Positions 47,101-60,800 of a stretch of DNA of 64,000 nucleotides are shown here, piece by piece. The notes under the pieces are model-generated. The model was not told the DNA's origin and searched no databases. It was given only the letters and a program-made list of their open reading frames with translations. Source of the stretch: Patiria pectinifera (Eukaryota > Echinodermata > Asteroidea > Valvatida > Asterinidae); assembly GCA_029964075.1 (NCBI GenBank), contig CM057149.1, positions 8,256,465-8,320,464 on the forward strand, given 5' to 3'. Within the stretch, counting starts at the first letter, position 1. Every line of letters starts with the position of its first letter. The position numbers and the translations under genes are program-made.

Positions 47101-50100
47101 TCATCATGTACATTTTGTACATGTATCCGGTATGATGATGATATTCCACCAAAACCATTTCAGATTACGAATGTTGTTTATAGAAATTTCACAAAAAGCA
47201 GCTACTGGTATGAATGTGGGATAGACAGGGTTATTAAAATGTGAAGGACGAAATGTCAATTTTCATTTCATAAGAAAAACCCTCAGATATGGCAGAGATG
47301 CTTTACTGCATATTGTTTTGGCGTAATTATGCATTTTGTCTTAAAGTCACATGTAGGGTACATGTAGATCATTTGTAATTTGAGCATTTTTGTTTGCTTG
47401 AAGAAACAAAAGTACTCAAAATCTAAAGACCGGTGCTTAACAACTAACCTGATGAAATTTTAGCTCTGTGAATGCTGTACATGTATATTCCGAGAAAACA
47501 ATATTCTAGAACCTCGGTTTCAATTTAAAAGTTGCCAAGCTATGATATGAATTGCGCCCGAAATCAGCATCTGGGACACGCTCTCATTCAGCCGATTGCA
47601 GCTACGCAATGTCACGCTCTGAACCGACAAATAATAGCAACCACGCGCGTGTGAGCTTCGTCTCAACGCTTGCACGCATCAATTCACAGATTCGCTGAAT
47701 TACAAACCATTCCAAAAATGCCTCACTCGACACATCTTTGGCAATGGCCTACATGTACTGTTATTGTTTTCTTCAAAATGACGGCATGCCAGAAAGAATA
47801 ATTTTACAGGGAGATTCGTGCTATCACTATCTTTAAACCAAGTTACGAGCGTTTGAACAATAATTTTGTCCGTTGTTTTTTGGATAGCTACATTTGATAT
47901 GCTCTACCTTTAACCAGGCATCTACGTGTATTTTGTCATGTTTCACTTTTCATCATATTAATGCGAAACAGAGAAAAAGGTTTTTATAACAGAGGATCAT
48001 ATTCGACTTCCTTCCAAACTAATCTGCACAAGGTTTCACGGGCTTAAGTCTTTCCTATGAGATGTGGAAACTGAAAGGACTACCTGTACTTCTATTAATG
48101 ATACGACACAATCGCCGCTGCACCATTCCTCAGGGAAATTTAAACCTGATCTGAATTTCCTCAAGTCAAAGTGAAATTTCCTTAACGATTTCCTCATAAC
48201 ATCCCCCCCCAAAAAAATCTACATGTATTATATCTAGCTAAATGGATTGCTGTTTTAATTTCAGTTTGTAGAACAGAAACTATCAACTTTTGCAACCATG
48301 AATCTTAGTCTCCAGATAAGGTATTGATTTACTGCACAGGTACAAAAGCACTGAGGTATTAAATTGGACAGATGTGTACATGTAGCATGTTTCATTTTTT
48401 GTTGCCGAGTATTTCACCATCTGTCGAAGGTTTAGTGCCGGTATTTTCTTTCGTTGCATACGGGAATCCCTGCCAATCTGCTTGCACTGTTAATAAATGT
48501 CACGGCCAAAGTGTGGACATTTTTGACATACACGTAAAAGCTAATAAGTGTGGCGCTAATATAGTTTACAAATGTATGTACCGGGTACCGGTATATACCG
48601 GCTAACCAACAAAACTACAACCCTAAAACATTTGCCTTTTTAAACAAAGGGATTGGTGGATTTCTTTTTTTTGGGTATCAAATTAAAGCTGAGAGATTTT
48701 CCTTCAAAAAAGTGAAATAATCATGAAAATAGCACTTTGGTTTGCTGAGCAAGTGACAATTGTGTCAAAGTAGTCATTTTTCATCCTTTACACAAGTACT
48801 TCAGACAGTAAAACATTTTACTGTAAGCGTACTGCGCAATTATCTTTCGTTTGGGCAATGTCTTTAATATGTTGACATATTTATGAAACTGAAAAGGTTT
48901 AAAATAGGACTGAAAAGGTTTAAAATAGGACTAAAAAGGACGAGATACCTGTTCAGGTGTAAAAATAAAAGGTATTTCCATCAAATTCATTTTTACTTGT
49001 GTCATATATACATTGAAAATCCCTTACTGTGGTAATTTTTGTGTACAGGATGAAAAAAATGACTACTTTTACATAATTGGCATTTTCCCAGCAACCCAAA
49101 GTGCTATTTTCACGATTGTTTCAATAGTCAAAAGAAAAGCTCTCAGCTTTAATCTGATACCTAAAACATAAAAATCGACCAATCTTTTTTTTAATGGCAA
49201 ATGTTTTAGGGTAGCATTTTTCTTGGGGTTTACCCTGTAGTGCTTAATAAGGCCTCTCAAAGCATTTCACAAGTAATAAGTTGTCTAGGAAGATTCTTGA
49301 ATTTCACTCCATAATGCACCACCAAAAAATGCGTAACGGTGCCCCTGGCAATGGTTTATGCATAAACGTGCCTCTGGCAGTAAAAATGTTTTATGCATAA
49401 ACGTGCCCATTCCCCACCCCGATCTCCCCAGCAAAAATGCGAAACATTAATATTTATAACAGACACCTCTGCCCTATTTCTGTTGTGGTGTGAAAATGTG
49501 GTTTGACGTGCATACTAAAATGAAACGGATCACGTGCTCAACATGCAAATCCAACACATGACCAAGAAATGCCTACAGTGCAAAAACACATACATGTAGG
49601 CATGTAATGTACAAGAATATGTTTTTTCCCACATGTCTCTTGTGAATCCCACCTCCCCCCCCCCTCCAACGTGACAAGTTTATGCATGAAGTCCACAAGG
49701 AAAACATGAAAATCACGGTTCCATACAAAAAATCCACCACTAACCTTTTAAAGTCTTAAGGCTTTAATCAAATACGAAATTGCTACTTTGTAAAAGTAAT
49801 GAAGGTAACTTTGCCAAGACGTTTACAAGAATGAGTAACCACTTGCTGTATTGTTTAATATCGTATCCTACCCCACAAAAGTGTCATGTTCAATTAAAAA
49901 AATGCTTGCCAACTTGACAAACTTGTACCCTTCCAGATGAGAAACCAATCTTATTTTTTCTTCCGTTAAGGTTGGGCGGTGACTTACATCTCGGCGGGTG
50001 CCGTTTGGTGGAATTAAACCACAGATGTTTAATGTGCAGCGTGCATCTGGATTTCTGATTTGGTTCAGTGAGTCTTGAACCTTTAGGCATGTGCATGAAC

Positions 50101-51815
50101 ATGTGGTGAAATCTGCCAACCATGTCCAAGGTTACATGTTTGTCTGGGTTAAAGGTCCATATCCTATATTAATTTACGCAGAAATCGAATCCTTGCAAAA
50201 CTCCTCAGAAAGTAAGAGACGTGTTTGTTGTGACAAATTAGGGTACTGTGGCTGTGATATCAGTTACTTGTAAAGGTAAAATGGATCGTTATATATTTGT
50301 GCATTTTTTTCGTTTAAAGCAACAGAAGTGCTCAAAATCTACAGACGGATGCTACACATGAACGGCTAACCTGATGAAGTTTTAGCTCAGTGAACGATGT
50401 ACAAAATGAAAACAATGTTCTAGATCTCGATATCAATTCAAAAGTTGCTGAGTCATATTTTGAATTGCGCCCTTCCGTGGCACAATCCAGAAATCGGAAT
50501 TTGGGACGTGATTCTCATTCAGCCGATAATTTGTAGCTACGTGATGTTGCGCACTAAACCGACGGACCGTAAGAGCAACCACATGCGCGCGTGCGTTGTG
50601 TCAATGCTTGCACCTATTCACGGATTCACCCAATTACAAACCAACTACAAACGGAAATTTCCAAAAATGTGTCACTTGACACATCTTTGGAAGTACCTTC
50701 TTTTATTTGTTTTCCTTCAAAATTACAGCATGCAAGAAGGAATAATTTCACAGGAACTTTAGTGTCATTACTATCTTAAAATCAAGAATAAGCTTCTTAA
50801 CGATTATTTGGTTGGTTTGGATAGCTACAAATGGTCCACTTTGCCTGTAAGCACACACTATTCATGCACTTTTATAGGAGATTTTCGGTTCAAATTCTCA
50901 ACCAAAAAGTTGAACCCACTGAAAACATTTGTGCATGAAGTTGGGTAATTGACTTAATATCATGTAGTCAAATGTCGAAGAAACACCAAATAAAAACAAT
51001 TGACGCAGCAAAATTTCTGAAATTTTGGCAACTTTTCGTGTTGAAGCAGCTGTAACACTTAAGTTTTTGCCTTGAATGACATCACATTTTTGCTCATGAA
51101 TATGGAAAATCACATTAGCATTAAAACTAAAAAGGCCCTAAATTACCTTAAAGGGTGGTAATTCGAAGAATAAATAAAAAGTTAAAGAGGACACAAAGAT
51201 GAATTTCAAGGAATGCATTCAAAAACCCAATTCTATGACCTGACCCCTTTAAGTTGGGTTCATCGGTAACCAGCACAGCGGATGAATTGCATACCTGTTC
51301 AGTAAAGGGCACCAGCCGCAGTGTGGGTCCCCTGTTCCAGCCATTCCGACACGCAAACAATCCCCACATGTTGTCAACAACTCGCAGGTCTCGATCGGTA
51401 CCTTGGTGATCTGTCAATGTCATAGAGAAATAACACACCAATATTGTCGGTTAGAAATGTATTGTATTTTACTGAAAGGAGGAAATTGAAGAATTTGAAT
51501 TACTTCAAACAGCTCATGGGCTCTGAAAAAGAGATTATGCATTCTGTGGAAGTGGACAAATCATATTTGTTCGACAATTTGTGCACAAACACAAACAGAA
51601 ATATTTCAATTTAAATAGTCAAAAATGAATGCAAGGGGAATGGTTCCAAGGGCTTCTTATCCCCCCCCCACCACCACCGTGAAAAACATTAAATCACAGT
51701 GGTGACAGAAATCAGAGATAATGAAAAGAATTTTTTTGAAACAAAACTGGCAGTTCTTTGAACAAATCAGCATGGGCGTCGCGAGGGGGGGGGGTTGCTT
51801 GCCCCCCCCTGGAAA

Positions 51816-51849
<34 letters not shown>

Positions 51850-51850
51850 G

Positions 51851-51896
<46 letters not shown>

Positions 51897-54800
51897 GAAA
51901 GAAAAGTGTCATAGTGTAATAATGAGTTGGGGGGCAAAAATTCCCCCCCCCCCCGTCTAAAAATCGAGAAAGAATTTGTTCAGAAATACAAGAATTTTTG
52001 GGGAAAAATATGTTTTGCCCCCTCTAGAAAAAATCCTGGCGACGCCCATGCAAATCAGCACAAGAGAAATACAGGGATTGGTTTGTACACTACAGGGTGA
52101 GTAAAAAAAAACGCATCCCTAATGGCACGACTAATTTTTGAATGACGTTTTGCCTGTAGCACTTTCAAAATCTAGGATATGAAAGCCCAATAAATGAGCT
52201 TTCTTTCAGTACAAGAATCATTCAAATCACTCATGTACTTTTCAAATTACGGCACTTTGAACACGGACACAGTTTTAAGTTCTGTCTACGGATCACAAGA
52301 AAGGTAAATGTTCTTGCAGCAAAACGAAAACGATTCACATACATGTACATCCCTGTGAGAATTGTTGTTGTTTTGCTGAAAGAACACTTACTTTTTTTGT
52401 GATCTGTGGACAGAACTTTAAAACAGTATTTCCGTAACTTGAAAAGTACATTCATGATCTGAATGATTCTTGTACTAAAAGAAAGCTTAATGACTGGGCT
52501 TTCATATCCTAGATTTGGAAAACTTCATTCAAAGATTGGTCCTGCCATTTGGGATGGTTTTGTTTTTGACTAACCCTGTAGATTATATAATTGGCTACGA
52601 AAAGTTTCCATTGATAAAAAAATGTTAAATGTTTTTTCTTTCTCACAGTTCAAGTCCATGTTTAATGATCAGATAATCAGATTCACATTTCAAGAAGTCC
52701 CTGAAATGCACATGTACATTTTTCCATCGGTAAACTTTTGATTCAACTGACAAGGTACACGCACACGTACATGATGTATTATAAGTAATCAGTCAGCCTT
52801 GTAAGTTGTAGCGAGGTTCCATAAATCCGGGATGATCCTAAAATCCTGAACCACTAGCAAACCAAAGGAGACTTTTCTGATTGAATTCTGCCATCCAAAG
52901 CGTCATGGGTTTCATGTTTTATTACTTCTCCTGAAAAGCCCATGGCCAAGATCGCAATCGCTTTCAATCCTCGCCGATTGCTTTTTGTGAATCTATTCTC
53001 CGCGATGAAAAGGGCCCGGAGCCCAGTTTTGCAAGCCTTACAGAATTACTTGACGTGTGATTTTTCTGTTCGCCTTTGGAAACCGACTAAGCGTACAAAG
53101 GTTTAGCAAGTATCAAAACATAAAAGGCTGTCTAATCAAAGAAATAGGAATAAAGACGAGGAGTGAAAGACATTAATTTTGATGACCAGTGTAAAATCCT
53201 TCAAATGATTACAGAATGAGACTCTGTATAAGACAAGCAAAGATGTTTAATACAAAAGTGAAAGAACATTTTAAAGGTTTTTTTTTCACTCAATATGATG
53301 TTTTTAAAGGTCATGGACAGCAACTGCTCACATTCAAAAATGAAACTGTCAGAAAAGCATGAATTTTTTCCTACTCGATTTTAACTTTAGGTGAATAGCA
53401 GGATCAAGCATTCTGTGAAATGGTTGCACCATATGCTGTCATTTTCAAAGAAAAGAGGAAAATTTTACCATCATTTTCTCACGATGGTTTTGACCAAATG
53501 GAAACCTACATTTGTAAATTTCACAGTTTTCGAGGAAAAAAACCCTGACATTTACGGAGGTTATATTTTCAATAATCTGCCTCAGATTTACTGTGTTGTT
53601 GTTCCTTGAATTGGCAAAAACATGTTTTTTTTACAAAAGGTTTCCTTTTACTTTTAAACTGTTTCCCAGACTTTTTTTATGGAGAATATCACACAGTGGC
53701 GGCTGCAGTGCCCCTTTAAACTGAGAAACTCCTGGACCAATATTACATGTGTGATACTGTACATGTGTTGTCATGTATGCACAAATTCCCCATGTGCAGT
53801 CTGGCAAACAACTTTTATGCTTCACTGTGCTTATTTCTCATCAGATGTCAAAGTAATATTTGCAAACTTCCGAATCTTAGCCAGGCATGAAGACACAGGT
53901 ATCAGCACTTACAGAAGGAAAAGAAAGATAGAGAAATTGAAGGCCATTTCTTGTGATGTCTTTAATTAATTTTGGCTTCAAAAAACATGTTTACTAAGAA
54001 AATGATGGTACCGGTACTTGAAAATGTTTTTAAAAAGTAAAATATAAAACGTCACACAACTAACTAAAGCTTGGGAATACACTATTTTCGTGTAATTCCG
54101 TGTGGAGTACAAAATTTTGTTCAAAAAAAAAAAAATCCAGCCATTGGAGGGCTATTCATAATTCCAATCATGTATTTCTTTTTATTCAAACACAAGTGGG
54201 CACTAGGATTTGCTAGGCATATAATTCTAAAAGTACTTGTTGCATGGGCCTTATTCATGAGTCGGCCATATTGAATTGAAAGTTAGGTAAAATCTTAATT
54301 TTCGGAACTTGGAAATGAAAGCAAGTTAATTATCATAAATTCCAGTCTGCTTCACTGAATAATTTAAAATTTGTAATTAAACATTCCCTTATGTTTAAAG
54401 CCATATTTAAAACAAAAAAATTACAGTAAAATAATATAAATAGTCTGGCGCCATCCCATTCAACAGTTAACAATTAATGAAATACATTCAGGGAACTCCA
54501 CAAGAATAGCGAAATGGTATCACACAGTCTGGCTGAAAATTGGATGCTTAAAATATCAGTACATGGGTGTCACATAAACAAAATGTGGTTTTCCCAACAT
54601 TTTTTTCTGTAAATATTTTATATGGATTTCCTTAGACCGAGACCTTGAAATAAGGTAAAAAAAACACAATTACCACTTTTGATGTGTGTGAAATCTGGCT
54701 GAATGTCACCTTTAAAGGGAATATACATGTACAACATTTGCAAACATCGAAAAACAACACTACCAAATTTTAACGAAATACCTTACTACATGTACATGTA

Positions 54801-57800
54801 GGATGTTGGTAAATGACAGTCTAAAAATCCTGTAAAATTATGGCACCTGGTATGAAGTCATTTTCAAGAAAAGTGGTATTTTTGTATAAATTTCCAACGG
54901 TGGTCGGCTGACCACCGTTGGAAAAACCTAACTATTTTTCAACTACTGCTCCAAATTTACCATTGTTTTTCAGTCCAAATTTTGTTTGCTATTGGTTACA
55001 TGTTCATGAACGGGTGCAGGCCAGCTAGACTGGTTCCCTTACCTTACAATTTTCTGGCATCTATAAATTGATCCATTTCATCTTTAGTGGAGTCAGGGAA
55101 CCAGACTACTTGAAACATTTTTGGTTTTTCTTGGGTTTTCCAGCATTTTCAAACCCAAAACTTCAAACATGTCAAACCTTCAAACATGTGTAACAATATT
55201 TGATCCATTATTCTGACCCCTCAAATAGTTCATTTCTGAAAGTTACAGCAAAAGCCAATGATGCATATTCCCTTTAAATTTTGTTTCCTGATGAGAATTC
55301 CATTTTTGTTTGAAATCTAAAGTAGACATCTGAAGGCCACATTTGTATTTTATGCAAACATGTTCCAGTAATGTTGAGTCAAACAATAGATAGATAGAAA
55401 TACAATATAAATACATGTACATGTACACAGCCAAATCAAACAATATCACTTTCATCAATAACACATGTTAAGATAACATCATCAATTTGTTTGGATGTGT
55501 GGTTTATGTGCATTGGTTGTAATAACGAGGATTTCCTGTATTGACTTTGTGCTTTGATTACATACAGGTCCAAGTCCTCGTCCTCTGTAAGCGTGAAAAT
55601 AATTATGATAAATTCCTGTTTGCTTAACAAGATAACAGTATGTAAGCCTTTTCCGCTGATACAAATATGACAGCGATTAGATTTCAACTGATTGTATGTA
55701 TGCACAGCAGGATGCCAACATAAAGTTATCCTGGGATTTTCAGTAAAAAAAACAAAAAACAAAGTTTCTTGTGCAGTGGAGAATTTATGGAGGATTTAAA
55801 GGCAATGTACATCATTGGCTTTTGCTGCAATTTTCAGAAATGAACTATTTGAGGGGTTAGTATAATAGATCAAATGTTGTTACACTGACATGTTTGAAGT
55901 TTTGTGTTCGAAAATGCTGGAAAAACCAAGAAAAAACAAAAAGCTCAAGTAGTCTGGTTCCCTGACTCCAGTACAGATAAAATGGATCAATTTATAGATG
56001 CCGGAAAATTGTAAGGTAAGGGAACCAGTCTAGCTGGCCTGCACCCGTTCATGAACATGTAACCAATAGCAAACAACATTTTGACTGAAACAAAGTTGTA
56101 AATTTGGAGCAGTAGTTGAAAAAAGGTTAGGTTTTTCCAACGGTGGTCAGCCGACCACCATTGGAAATGTATACAAAAATACAATTTTCTTGAAAATGAC
56201 TTCACACCAGGTGCCATAATTTTACAGGATGCTTTAGACTGTCATTTACCAACATCCTAGTAAAGTATTTCGTAAAAACTTGGTAGTTTTGTTTTTCGAT
56301 GTTTGCAAATGATGTATATTCCCTTTAAATGTTAAGGTTCTGAGCTAAATTACAGATAGAATGTAAGAGTTGTTCTTTTATCTGGATGAAAGCTACATGT
56401 ACTACATGTAAACGTACAAAACGTAGTGTACATTGAAACAACAAGACAAGACCAGAAATGCTGGTCCCTGAGTGCGCACAATTCTATTTAACCCTCCTAT
56501 GCAAACATTCATTCCGTGCCAAGTTGTCCTTTCAGTCAAAATCAATCAGGTGACTGTTTTTCAACAATTAAGAGCTCCCAGCCTACGTAAAGCAGGCCTG
56601 AAAATTGGCTGTGACTGTTTACGTATGTAACTTGATACAGTTATGCTTTGGCTGTAGGTGATTGATAAGCCAGCTGTGCCGACCAATTGCTTTTGTCTGT
56701 TGACTGAATTTGACTAGTCACGGTGCTTGAAAAGTGATCCAACTGTTGGTGACTACATGTAGCCTGTGTAAGAGGCACGGCAGGGGAAGAGGATTGATTT
56801 TTTTTAATGGCTTGCTGTGACTGTTCAGACAGCAGGAGGGTTAATTGATTAAAAATGGCTATTCACTGAAGTCTTTTTTTTTCATGCATCTGGAATGTCT
56901 GGTCACTCTGGTGTACACAACGGACTGGATTTTAATGTCCCATTATACGGGGTAATCCTATACAATGGCACTGCCGGGCTGTCTTCGACAACCACCAATC
57001 ACGCTAATTCACAAGCGACAAGTCAGTCATGTTATGATGTAGGAAGAGTACTATAGGCTGCATGGCCCTTATACATACTGTATGTACAAAAATCTATTCC
57101 ACCGATTTGGAATGGTTATTCACTGGATTTCTTTCACGCGTTAGGGCCTATACCTGTACATGAAATGTGTAGATGAAAAAAAATGGGCTGGATTTAGTCA
57201 TTATGAGATACATGTAATCCTATACAATGACACTGCCCGACTCTCTTTTACAGCAACCAGAATTGGTAATCAAGTGAAACTGTATAGTGAGTCATATATG
57301 ACTTTCAGATTTTCAACTTCCGTTGCAAAGCAACCAGGATATGATTATCAATATGTTTAACTCATTAAGATATATCCTGTTCATAAAAATGAATTAATGC
57401 AACAGAGCGTGTGAGTTGGACCTAAAAAACCTGCGAGATTTACGAGAATGCAGCACATCTGGGCACCATGTATACACATGTCGGATCAACAATGTGTATA
57501 GCCTGCTACCCGTACATGTGTTTGCTTGCATTTATTGTGTGTCCTATAACTGGGCCTATCCCATCTATGGAAAGAAATGGTTATTTCAGAAGAAAAGAAA
57601 GCAATACAATTTACAACATGTACATGTATGAAAAAAAAATTGTGAATTGATGACTATCATAAAATAAAATGTTGACCTCAACTTCCGTTCAATCAATCAC
57701 GCAGATGACAATTGGGTGAATTCAAAGGGATTTTGTGACTAGAATAGCCTGTGTTTGATGAAAAGACGTTTGCAGGAAACGTGTAGGTGAACTAGTGAGA

Positions 57801-60800
57801 CTTACACGCTCTTACCGCCCTGAATCCTTCAAAATCCTCTTTGCCAAAGTGGAGGAATTTGGAGGATTGAGGTTACATGGCAAAAGTGCGTTACTGATTT
57901 TGTAGGATGCACTTTGTCAAGGTCTTGGGCCAGACCTCGTGTTGTTTTTGCTCAGCCATGCATAAATATAAGTCTGGATTATGCTTGAAATCATCTGTAC
58001 TGCTCCAGGATGTCACTGGCTCTGCCTCGACATATTGACAGTCACTGCCGCAGGAGTTTGCAGGATTCAGGCAGTGGTCACCCCTCCACGGACCACACTC
58101 AAGAAATAATGGAGGAATTTGCAGGATTGAGGCTAAAGCTTTTTTTTTTTGCCATGAGGCTACATCCTAGCAAAAAGGCCTGGGAGTTAGGGATACAATG
58201 TACATGTATAACAAAATCAATTGTGTAAAATCCTCAGACAACACAACGCTCTTCACATAAAAATTTAAAAGAGATGACACTTGCCAAAACTATTCAACAA
58301 GCAAGTACACAATCATGTACTTCTTTCGTTTTGTATTGTAGTAATACCGGTAGTACCCATACACTACAATATGTGTATTAAAAAAACCTCGTCTCCCTTT
58401 CCTTCTCTTCCTTTTGAGCCTGGATTTTTTTATTTTTTATATTTTTGTGGAAAAACAAGGAAAAAAAAAAGTCTACAAATTAATGAAAAATAAATATAAA
58501 TAACAATACAATGTCTACATAACCTTTTTATTAATATATTTCAGTTCTCTTGTCTTCTCTTCTTTTTAAAAAAAACGTTGAACAGTGAACAGAAAAACAC
58601 CAGGAAAATTTGAAAAAAAAAGGTCATCTTGAAAAAAATAAAAAATAAAAAATAAAAAGCCTCGCTTCCTCCCTTTTTTCAAAACCCCCCGGACGAGAAA
58701 CTATTTTTTTTTTTTTACTCGGCCTTATGAAAGACCAAGGTCCAGTTTCTTTCCCACGATGTCAACCCATTTGATTCATCACCAGAAGTCTCTGATCATA
58801 AACTCTGAAATTGTTATGCCGTCCTCAGACAAGCCCAGACATGCAGCTGGGAATGCTTGGTGCAACAGGTGGGAGATTTACCAAAACAGTCCAGGCAGGG
58901 CGGGCTGGGGGAACACATTTCATCTGAGTGGCAGAGCGTGCCAAGAAGGGAGGAATGGCGTTTCAACTTTATACTATTAAAAGTTGTTTTTTTTGTTCGG
59001 AAAAAAAGTACATGCAGTTTTGTACAAAGTCTTTGGTTTTGGGACAATTTCTCTGTGCTGAATTTCTCTTTCCCAAATTCATCTGGTTTTTTTTTTTGGT
59101 TACATGTTTGTTTAAATTATTTTGTATTAAATTATAATCAGAAAAGTGCATTCAGCCGACATGCACATTTCTTGTTATATTTGTAATGTCACAAGACAAG
59201 TGACAAACTTTCCAATGCGGAAAAGTTATGTGTGGGGAAAGTACTGGTAAAATGAATGTGCAATTGTAATTATCTTGACACGCAAATGTGTAATGTACGG
59301 TAGGTACAGATGCACATGTTGAATTTGAAAAATGGCATGAAATCTTGGCTAGTTTAATGATACATATTCTGGTGCTTAGCACGCAAGAAAATAGTTTTCG
59401 CACTTTCCATGTTTCAAGGCTGTGTAGCTTCCAAGTTATTTTTTTACTTAAAGGGAAAATACAACATTTGCCAACATCAAAAAACGAAACGATCAAATTA
59501 CCACGAAATACCTTACTGGATTGTTAGAGAATGACAGCTAGTCTAAAGCATCCTGTAAAATCGTGGCTCCTGGTGTGCTGACATTTTCAAGAAAATGGTA
59601 TTTTTCCAGAGCTGGTCGGCCGACCAGCGTTGGAGAAAACTGGCTAATATTCAAAAATTGCTCCGAATTTTTCATTATTAGTTATTCCGCATTTTCTTTA
59701 CAATTGATTACACACATGTGAAGGGGTACAAGTCTGCTAGACTGATTCTCTGACTTAAAAATTCCCCAAAGTCTATAGATTGATTGCTCCGTTTCATCTT
59801 AAGTGGGGTCAGGGAACCAGACTGCAAGAACATGATTGGTTTTCTTGGTTTTTCCAGTATCTACAAGCCCAAGCGTGAAAAAAAGGCTTTTTTAACAATA
59901 TTTGCTTTAACATACTAATCCTCCAAATCCATTTATTTCTGAAAATTGCAGCAAAAGCAAATGTTGTACATTCCCTTTAAAGGCTGTGTAGCTTGCAAAG
60001 ATATGTTTTTAATTAAATAAAGTAAAGATAGTATCTCCAACTTTGTCTGTTTCCACTTTTCGTTCTCTGAAAAAGCTTCATGAGTGGACTGAATCAATAT
60101 TTTCATGAGCAGTATCATGTATGCACATGGGATCCATAGCAACAACATGTTCCCACGGTTTGCATATTGGTTGGCACAGTTTGTACATGGGACGGGCCAC
60201 CAGTTGCCTTGCAACACATCACATCACAGTGTCTACCATGGTCTATGGGAAGCTTTTTTCATGTATGACCTCATCCTAGGTATTTTCCCACCACGCACCC
60301 TCAGCAGACAACACACCAGCCTTGCCCATATAAAGTCCTGTCACACCCCGGTGACTTTTCACAATACACCCCCACCACAGGAGCTTCTGGCATGAAAAGA
60401 AAGTTCCTTCCACAGAACAGATTTTCTCCCTTTTTTCCCTCCTCCAACAAATGAAAAGAAGTTTTACCAGCGTGTATTAAGGGAAATGCACTACTGCTGT
60501 ACCAGTTGTGAGTCACCCACGCTTTGTGAATAGGAATAAAAGAGTGGATTTTCTTTTCAGACGTTATTGAAAGGCAGAAAGTTGAAAATGGTATTAAAAT
60601 TCTTTTATACGCTGGCATTTATGGTCTGCTTTAATAACTGTTAAAATGCAGGAGTGGAGCCTGTATGTGTGTTTTACCCCCAAGGTTGCAACTTGGTTGG
60701 GGCAAACCCTGGGTGTTTCCAAATTTTATACGATTGTCCTTAGAAAAAAACTGTACAGTGTCCTTCATTTTGAAGAAATAAATGAATGCTTCTGTACAGC

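Noticed and set aside
49980..50120. Possible extra plexin exon ending at a GTAAGT donor near 49985
   Set aside because: With the best acceptor (TTGGCAG) its length leaves phase 1, whereas exon 5 needs phase 2. Exons 4 and 5 join perfectly without it.
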